NCBI GenBank assembly: GCA_034509425.1
Contig: JAVTVJ010011652.1
Span: 1,379,001 to 1,443,000, forward strand
Source: Eopsaltria australis
Lineage: Eukaryota > Chordata > Aves > Passeriformes > Petroicidae
DNA: 64,000 nucleotides
Direction of reading: 5' to 3'
How positions within the stretch are numbered: the stretch's first letter is position 1; each line of letters starts with the position of its first letter. Positions 61,001 to 64,000 of the stretch are shown one piece after another. The position numbers and the translations under genes are program-made. Below the pieces are notes generated by a model. That model was not told where the DNA came from and did not search any database. It was given only the letters and a program-made list of their open reading frames with translations.

Positions 61001-62774
61001 AGTTAACTGATTGTTACAATAGTCTTGCAAGATTGCACTTAATTTTTAATTGGTGTATATTTAAAATATTGTGAAGGTCAGCCCTGGTGATCACTCCTTA
61101 AGAAGTTACTAATCTGACCAGCAGTGCTTCTGGCTGCTGGTTTTGAGGTAGATTGATATATGGGTGGCTATAAATCATTTTTCCTTCTTTCTAGGAATGA
61201 CATTCTAACATTCCTGCTCCCAACGCAATAATTTCTGTACATTTTTTTGTTAACAAGTGATACCTACAGATCTGTCAGCCTGCTTGCACTCGTTTCCTGC
61301 AGTTTATGGATTTTATTTCTTCATGCATTTTTATACTGCATAACTTTTTCTCCTGTCAATCACTAGGGAAGGAACACGTGCGCCGGAACCGGCAGAGTCG
61401 GACCTTCATGGTGGAGAATGTCATAGGAGAGATCTGGTCCGAGCTGGAGGAAGGTACTGTCCTTTCCTGGACAAACTTTGCTCTCACTGGTTTTGTATTG
61501 CAGGCAAATATTGTGTTTCCCACAAAGGTGCTGTGTGCTGCATTGTTCTCACAGTGGTTATAAAGGTGAAAAGGAAAAAAAACCACAAGTTTGTATGCTG
61601 CTCTTAGTTACAAATGCTGAATTGCAATTCTGTGTGCTCTAGCATAATAGGATTTATTAAAGAGATGGTGGAAAGCCATGCAACTAAAGTTTTTTCCTCA
61701 GAACAGGCTTTGTAAATATGCTATAATATTTGGTAGCCCACCAGGATGTACACCAGCAGCATGAGCAGTCCCACTTTCAGCTGTGTTACATCAATAGCTT
61801 TTGACATCTGACTTTGACATTTGTTATCAATCATTGTGTTATAATTACTAGTGAAGATCAAGACTTCAGCACAGCCATTCCTGGCTGTCTGTAGGCCATT
61901 CTCTCCCTTGGTGCCCTCAGGAGTTCTCACTGCAGGGAGCTGGAGTGCTCCCAGAGGTGTAAATGCCCCTGGCCTCTCCTGTTGGTGTTCCAGGTGACCG
62001 GTACATTGTGGTTGACAGCGGAGGAGGCACAGTGGACATGACTGTCCATCAGATCAGGCTCCCTGAGGGACATCTGAAGGAGCTCTACAAAGCAACAGGT
62101 AATCTTCCTTCCACTGCTTGCTTCATGTAGTTAGATTGTGTATTATATATTTATGTCATGTTCTGGCTTGTCAGTGAAGGAAATGTATGCCTTTATTGCA
62201 TTTTACTGACAGTTCTTCCTGAAATGAAACCAGCACTCGAAATTATTATAACCCAGCTGCTGGTTGGCTGAATCACTCATTTATAGTGTCAGTGTTACAG
62301 TGGCAGTGATGATACAGGAGTAACAGTGAGGCAAAGGTGAGATCATGTTGTGTGTTAGACCAGCTGTTACATTTAGGAGAGAACCTCTTTTTGTGGACCT
62401 TGTCCTATGACAGTCCTGAGAGTATTGTTCTGATGTATCTGTGGTCAACTGTAAATGCCTTAAGGATATTCAAGAACATCCAGAATATTAAAGCTGTGTT
62501 TTGTCTGTGCCACAGGTGGGCCATACGGTTCTCTAGGCGTGGACTATGAGTTTGAGAAGCTGCTATGTAAAATATTTGGGGAGGATTTCATTGAGCAGTT
62601 TAAAATCAAGCGTCCTGCGGCCTGGGTGGATCTGATGATCGCGTTCGAGTCCCGCAAGCGGGCAGCGGCTCCCGACAGGACCAACCCCCTGAACATCACC
62701 CTGCCCTTCTCCTTCATCGACTACTACAAGAAATTCCGGGGTCACAGCGTGGAACATGCCTTGAGGAAAAGCAA
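18311..62774 (+). CDS. HSPA12A: HSPA12A, atypical Hsp70-family protein, 3'-truncated by the window edge (spliced, 10 coding exons)
   Basis: Join 18311-18338, 32109-32194, 34084-34211, 40419-40605, 41423-41527, 43355-43471, 58556-58727, 61367-61453, 61994-62098 and 62516-62774. The joined frame stays open for 424 complete codons plus two bases. HSPA12A is a distant Hsp70-family cytosolic ATPase; it keeps an actin-like nucleotide-binding fold but lacks a standard Hsp70 substrate-binding domain. In mammals it is brain-enriched and has been reported as an adaptor for the sorting receptor SorLA. Visible landmarks are phosphate-1 DFGTTSSGY (residues 58-66), ITVPAIW (197-203), EPEAAS (234-239), phosphate-2 DSGGGTVD (311-318) and [11 protein letters not shown] (345-355). 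The order matches the vertebrate HSPA12A protein almost residue for residue. HSPA12B is the paralogue; [12 protein letters not shown] and [13 protein letters not shown] fit 12A as I remember it. The missing C-terminal part should lie to the right. Confidence 0.95.
27090..27137. repeat. Tandem duplication of a 24-bp unit
   Basis: The unit beginning GAATGGAAATAATTGCATTG occurs twice head to tail, at 27090-27113 and 27114-27137, with no mismatch that I can see. The lack of divergence suggests a recent slippage or copy event in intron 1. Confidence 0.9.
29851..30292 (-). mobile_element. CR1 LINE 3' end, inserted antisense to HSPA12A
   Basis: Read on the + strand, the block begins AGAATAGTTTGGGGGATTGG and continues AAGGACCTTAGAGATCATCT, then GATGGGGCAGCCACAGCTTC and TCTGTGCCCTCCTCTGGACC. 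This is the reverse complement of the 3' portion of an avian CR1 element, so the element itself runs on the minus strand. About 440 bases are present, 5'-truncated as is usual for CR1. It matches the family wording closely, so it is younger than the copy at 50585. It lies in intron 1. Confidence 0.92.
32109..32194 (+). CDS. HSPA12A: HSPA12A coding exon 2
   Basis: 86 bases, acceptor phase 1, donor phase 0. The acceptor is TTCCTTTTAG| and the donor is ATTGGG|GTAAGA. It encodes residues 10-38 and includes [20 protein letters not shown] and SPSHIG, the conserved N-terminal segment before the nucleotide-binding domain of HSPA12A. It is rich in serine and proline, probably flexible. The exon happens to begin with ATG, but that ATG is in another frame and is not the start. 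Confidence 0.93.
32195..34083 (+). other. HSPA12A: HSPA12A intron 2
   Basis: About 1.9 kb, GTAAGA at the 5' end and TGTTTAACAG at the 3' end. Ordinary AT-rich intronic sequence; I see no repeat element or further exon in it. Confidence 0.85.
34084..34211 (+). CDS. HSPA12A: HSPA12A coding exon 3, phosphate-1 loop
   Basis: 128 bases, phase 0 to phase 2, donor ATGAG|GTAAGG. It encodes residues 39-80 and two bases of codon 81. An acidic stretch ([11 protein letters not shown]) is followed by the first beta strand [11 protein letters not shown] and then [28 protein letters not shown] at residues 58-66 corresponds to the Hsp70/actin phosphate-1 loop (DLGTT.S in canonical Hsp70). The acidic linker differs from the mammalian wording, while the domain core is almost unchanged. 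Confidence 0.97.
34212..40418 (+). other. HSPA12A: HSPA12A intron 3
   Basis: About 6.2 kb. It contains poly-T and TA-rich runs near 36010 and 36185, and a candidate regulatory cluster at 38395-38421 (AP-1-like site plus a perfect palindrome). No interspersed repeat or extra coding exon was recognised. The acceptor at its end is CCTTTTTGGCCAG|. Confidence 0.8.
38395..38421. promoter_or_regulatory. Candidate enhancer sites: AP-1 motif next to a 16-bp palindrome
   Basis: TGACTCA at 38395-38401 is a consensus AP-1 site. Five bases on, at 38406-38421, lies the perfect palindrome GAATCATTAATGATTC, which contains two inverted ATTA homeodomain cores. The juxtaposition inside intron 3 suggests a regulatory element, but this rests on motif reading alone. 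Confidence 0.3.
40419..40605 (+). CDS. HSPA12A: HSPA12A coding exon 4
   Basis: 187 bases, phase 2 to phase 0, donor ACTGGT|GTAAGT. It encodes residues 81 (completed) to 143, including [37 protein letters not shown] and [12 protein letters not shown]. This is the segment after phosphate-1 in the nucleotide-binding domain, equivalent to the Hsp70 region that leads into subdomain [19 protein letters not shown] is a diagnostic stretch for HSPA12 proteins. Confidence 0.97.
40606..41422 (+). other. HSPA12A: HSPA12A intron 4
   Basis: About 0.8 kb, GTAAGT at its start and TTTCATCTAG at its end. Ordinary AT-rich sequence, nothing else recognised. Confidence 0.9.
41423..41527 (+). CDS. HSPA12A: HSPA12A coding exon 5
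   Basis: 105 bases, exactly 35 codons, phase 0 at both ends. It encodes [20 protein letters not shown] and [15 protein letters not shown] (residues 144-178), part of the nucleotide-binding domain; the second half is a helix resembling the one before the ITVPA strand in Hsp70. The donor AAAG|GTGGGG is weak, and a better GTAATG lies five bases downstream, which would break the frame. Conservation supports the upstream donor, because exon 6 continues directly with ELSDQ. Confidence 0.96.
41528..43354 (+). other. HSPA12A: HSPA12A intron 5
   Basis: About 1.8 kb, ending in a long pyrimidine tract and TTTCAG. A-rich runs occur near 41813 and 42765. No repeat family or extra exon was recognised. Confidence 0.88.
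43355..43471 (+). CDS. HSPA12A: HSPA12A coding exon 6
   Basis: 117 bases, 39 codons, phase 0 at both ends, with a strong acceptor and donor ACAAG|GTAATA. It encodes residues 179-217: [17 protein letters not shown], then [20 protein letters not shown], then [22 protein letters not shown] is the counterpart of the canonical Hsp70 block with VITVPAYF followed by the helix that leads to AGL, which exon 7 supplies as AGM. Confidence 0.97.
44588..44623. repeat. Short TG-rich tandem repeat
   Basis: TGTGTCTGTGGT is repeated about two and a half times in tandem. A simple low-copy slippage repeat in intron 6. Confidence 0.7.
50585..50945 (-). mobile_element. Old, diverged CR1 LINE fragment, antisense to HSPA12A
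   Basis: Read on the + strand, the diverged block shows GGAGATCATCTAGCTTGACC, then AAAACTCTCCAAGGACAGAG, then CAGCTGTTCAGGTGCTGCAT and TGTCCCTCACTGTATCTCCT. These are recognisable, mutated counterparts of the reverse complement of the CR1 3' region (usually near GAGATCAT..AGTCCAACC, CTCCAAGGATGGAGA, CCTGTTCCAGTGC). Substitutions are much denser than in the copies at 29851 and 58911, so it is an older insertion. The exact borders are uncertain by tens of bases. Confidence 0.75.
55420..55530. repeat. Imperfect TA/TG microsatellite
   Basis: A run of alternating purine-pyrimidine sequence with mixed TATATA, TATGTG and TACATA units covers about 110 bases in intron 6. Such sequence is prone to length change and to non-B DNA forms. 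Confidence 0.85.
58107..58160. repeat. Tandem duplication of a 27-bp unit
   Basis: The unit beginning GACATAAAGAAAGAC occurs at 58107-58133 and 58134-58160 with few differences (CATACTTAAAATG against TCACTTAAAATAT near the end). It lies about 400 bases before exon 7. Confidence 0.85.
58556..58727 (+). CDS. HSPA12A: HSPA12A coding exon 7
   Basis: 172 bases, phase 0 to phase 1, donor ACACAGG|GTACTT. It encodes residues 218-274 and one base of 275: [20 protein letters not shown], then [20 protein letters not shown], then [30 protein letters not shown] corresponds to the conserved Hsp70 'II.EP.AAA' strand-helix. The end of the exon ([18 protein letters not shown]) is an HSPA12-type insertion absent from canonical Hsp70 and differs slightly from the mammalian wording. 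The exon is more GC-rich than exons 2-6. Confidence 0.97.
58728..61366 (+). other. HSPA12A: HSPA12A intron 7
   Basis: About 2.6 kb, GTACTT to TCAATCACTAG. It contains a short CR1 fragment at 58911-59125 and otherwise ordinary intronic sequence. Confidence 0.88.
58911..59125 (-). mobile_element. CR1 LINE 3' fragment, antisense to HSPA12A
   Basis: On the + strand it reads CACAGAATGATTTGGGTTGG, then CAGGGATGGGGCAGCCACAG, then CAACCTGTGCCAGGGCCTCA and TTTCTTCCTGATATACACTT. This is the reverse complement of the CR1 3' terminus, about 215 bases long and heavily 5'-truncated. It resembles the 29851 copy closely enough to be the same or a related subfamily. It lies in intron 7, about 180 bases after exon 7. 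Confidence 0.92.
61367..61453 (+). CDS. HSPA12A: HSPA12A coding exon 8
   Basis: 87 bases, phase 1 at both ends, donor GAAG|GTACTG. It completes G275 and encodes [20 protein letters not shown] and EIWSELEE (residues 276-303). This basic segment followed by an acidic helix is typical of HSPA12A and has no clear counterpart in canonical Hsp70. The third codon positions are GC-rich. Confidence 0.97.
61454..61993 (+). other. HSPA12A: HSPA12A intron 8
   Basis: 540 bases, GTACTG to GTGTTCCAG. Nothing beyond ordinary intronic sequence is seen. Confidence 0.92.
61994..62098 (+). CDS. HSPA12A: HSPA12A coding exon 9, phosphate-2 loop
   Basis: 105 bases, phase 1 at both ends, donor ACAG|GTAATC. It completes G304 and encodes [20 protein letters not shown] and [14 protein letters not shown] (residues 305-338). 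DSGGGTVD at 311-318 is the phosphate-2 loop, the counterpart of DLGGGTFD in canonical Hsp70; serine in place of leucine is as remembered for mammalian HSPA12A. The methionine after TVD is a conservative change from the mammalian leucine. Confidence 0.98.
62099..62515 (+). other. HSPA12A: HSPA12A intron 9
   Basis: 417 bases, GTAATC to CTGTGCCACAG. No other element is seen. Confidence 0.92.
62516..62774 (+). CDS. HSPA12A: HSPA12A coding exon 10
   Basis: 259 bases, phase 1 to phase 2, strong donor GCAA|GTGAGT. It completes G339 and encodes residues 340-424 plus two bases of codon 425. [11 protein letters not shown] (345-355) corresponds to the Hsp70 'GG..FD..L' motif, and FESRKRAA (382-389) to the 'ERAKRTLS' region near the adenosine pocket. 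[20 protein letters not shown] follows, typical of HSPA12. The 3' half is markedly GC-rich at third codon positions compared with exons 2-6. The next exon should begin with T or C to make asparagine, but it lies beyond the window. Confidence 0.98.
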
Positions 62775-64000
62775 GTGAGTAGACAATTGAAACCACATTA
62801 ACCACTGGTAGCAAAGACAAATCATTAAAATATCCAAATTACGTTAGGACTGAAAGATAATGGTGTAAAAGTGTAATGCAAGGATGAGATAATGGGATTG
62901 CCTCTAGTGCAGTTTCCAGAGTGAAAAGTTGTGATCAGTCTCTTGAAAAAGCTTTTCTGTACAAGACTTGCACTTTTCAGGTGTTGATTTCTACAACTTC
63001 TGTTAGGCCACCACTGCATCACTTTCTTTCACTGAATATTGTGAGTCCCTTACATGTTAATTAGGAATGTCAGATCAAACACAGAATTTGTTGCCTAGAA
63101 TCTTAATTTTTAGCCGCCTGGATCCTGGAAAAAATCTGAGATTGTGAGATGTAGAAATGTGTTCATGGCTTGAGGGAAATGATTAACAGAATCAGATCAC
63201 TGGAGAAAACATACACTACTGCATAAAGCTCTGCTAGGGGAAAGCATTCAGCTTTTGAAGTGATGGCAGGCTTTTGCTTCTTACAGTATTTTACAAGTTT
63301 GATAATTTGCTTGATAAGAAGGGAGACATAATCCCCTCCAGAGATTTTAATTAATGATTTTCAGTATCAAGAAGTCACCCTAAATGGCAAGATCATGGGC
63401 TACTGTAGAAAAGGAAGTGAGAGGAAAGTAGAAATGGGCATTTTGCATCTTTTGAAGTTACATACTACAGAAAACTTGGAGTTTAATGGTGTAAAAGAGA
63501 ATGAACAAGAGAACCTGTGAATCTGGGGCAGAAGGCTTGAGACCTGAGAGGGGAAGATTTGAGATATTTAGTACCTGTTCCTTAATTTTTTTTAACCAGT
63601 GTTGAATGTAGTATGCAGGCTGGAACTCCTCCATCTCTTTCACAAGTTATTGGTAAATGTACTGTAATGACTTGGAATCCAGCTAAAATTTGCTTTCTAA
63701 ATGAGACCAAGGTTCTGAAACCATTAAAAATTTCTGGAAATACTCCCCCTCATGAGGCCATCTCCTTTTTATTAGTAATCTTAATGGTGAATTTTAGAGG
63801 AGATGCTAAATGCTCTTGAAATGAAATGAGATGAACTGGATAGCAGGATAGAAAGAGTGTAAAGGTTGACATGTAATGTGCATGAATGAAAGGGAGATTA
63901 CTGAGCTATACAGATGTGTATCAGTGATAGAAAAGCATAATGCCTGTGTTCATTTAATAAATGTTATGCCTCATTAAAATGCTATTCTCTCTTCTGCCTC
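62775..64000 (+). other. HSPA12A: HSPA12A intron 10, start only
   Basis: From GTGAGT to the window edge. I see no exon in it that continues the HSPA12A frame (which would start near NVDFVKW in mammals). The window ends in a pyrimidine-rich run, TCTCTCTTCTGCCTC, which could be the polypyrimidine tract just before the next acceptor. This fits exon 11 starting just past the edge, but it is a guess. Confidence 0.7.

Noticed and set aside
62640..62656. GCGTTCGAGTCCC resembles a tRNA B box
   Set aside because: It lies in HSPA12A exon 10 and encodes the conserved AFES residues; no A box or cloverleaf surrounds it.

Overview
The window is vertebrate nuclear DNA, most likely from a bird. It is AT-rich and intron-dominated, with isolated coding exons bounded by GT/AG splice sites, one strong CpG island, and several pieces of CR1 LINE. 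The CR1 copies carry wording typical of avian genomes, for example the 'gatggggcagccacagcttct' type block at about 29992 and 59034. I cannot fix the species; a neoavian, possibly passerine, genome is my guess. There is no bacterial, viral or CRISPR content.

The one gene I can support is HSPA12A, an atypical Hsp70-family ATPase, on the + strand. Its first coding exon lies in a CpG island (about 17.85-19.1 kb). Ten consecutive coding exons follow, up to 62774, and the gene runs off the right edge. Joining the exons by their splice sites keeps one open frame of 424 complete codons plus two bases. Both glycine-rich Hsp70 phosphate-binding signatures are present, DFGTTSSGY in exon 3 and DSGGGTVD in exon 9. 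From memory the mammalian protein is about 675 residues, so roughly the N-terminal 60 percent is here.

Layout: 1-17.7 kb is upstream intergenic DNA with a minisatellite, a decayed CR1 reverse-transcriptase fragment and a GC-rich patch, but no recognisable gene. At 17.85-19.1 kb is the CpG-island promoter with exon 1. Intron 1 (13.8 kb) holds a CR1 copy. Exons 2-6 lie at 32.1-43.5 kb. Intron 6 (15.1 kb) holds an old CR1 copy and small repeats. Exons 7-10 lie at 58.6-62.8 kb, followed by the start of intron 10.

I found no undescribed system. The observations worth a check are modest: a frame that stays open upstream of the start codon, symmetric exons that could be skipped (one carries phosphate-2), candidate intronic enhancers, and a tandem array whose unit combines a TATA-like and an ETS/IRF-like motif.
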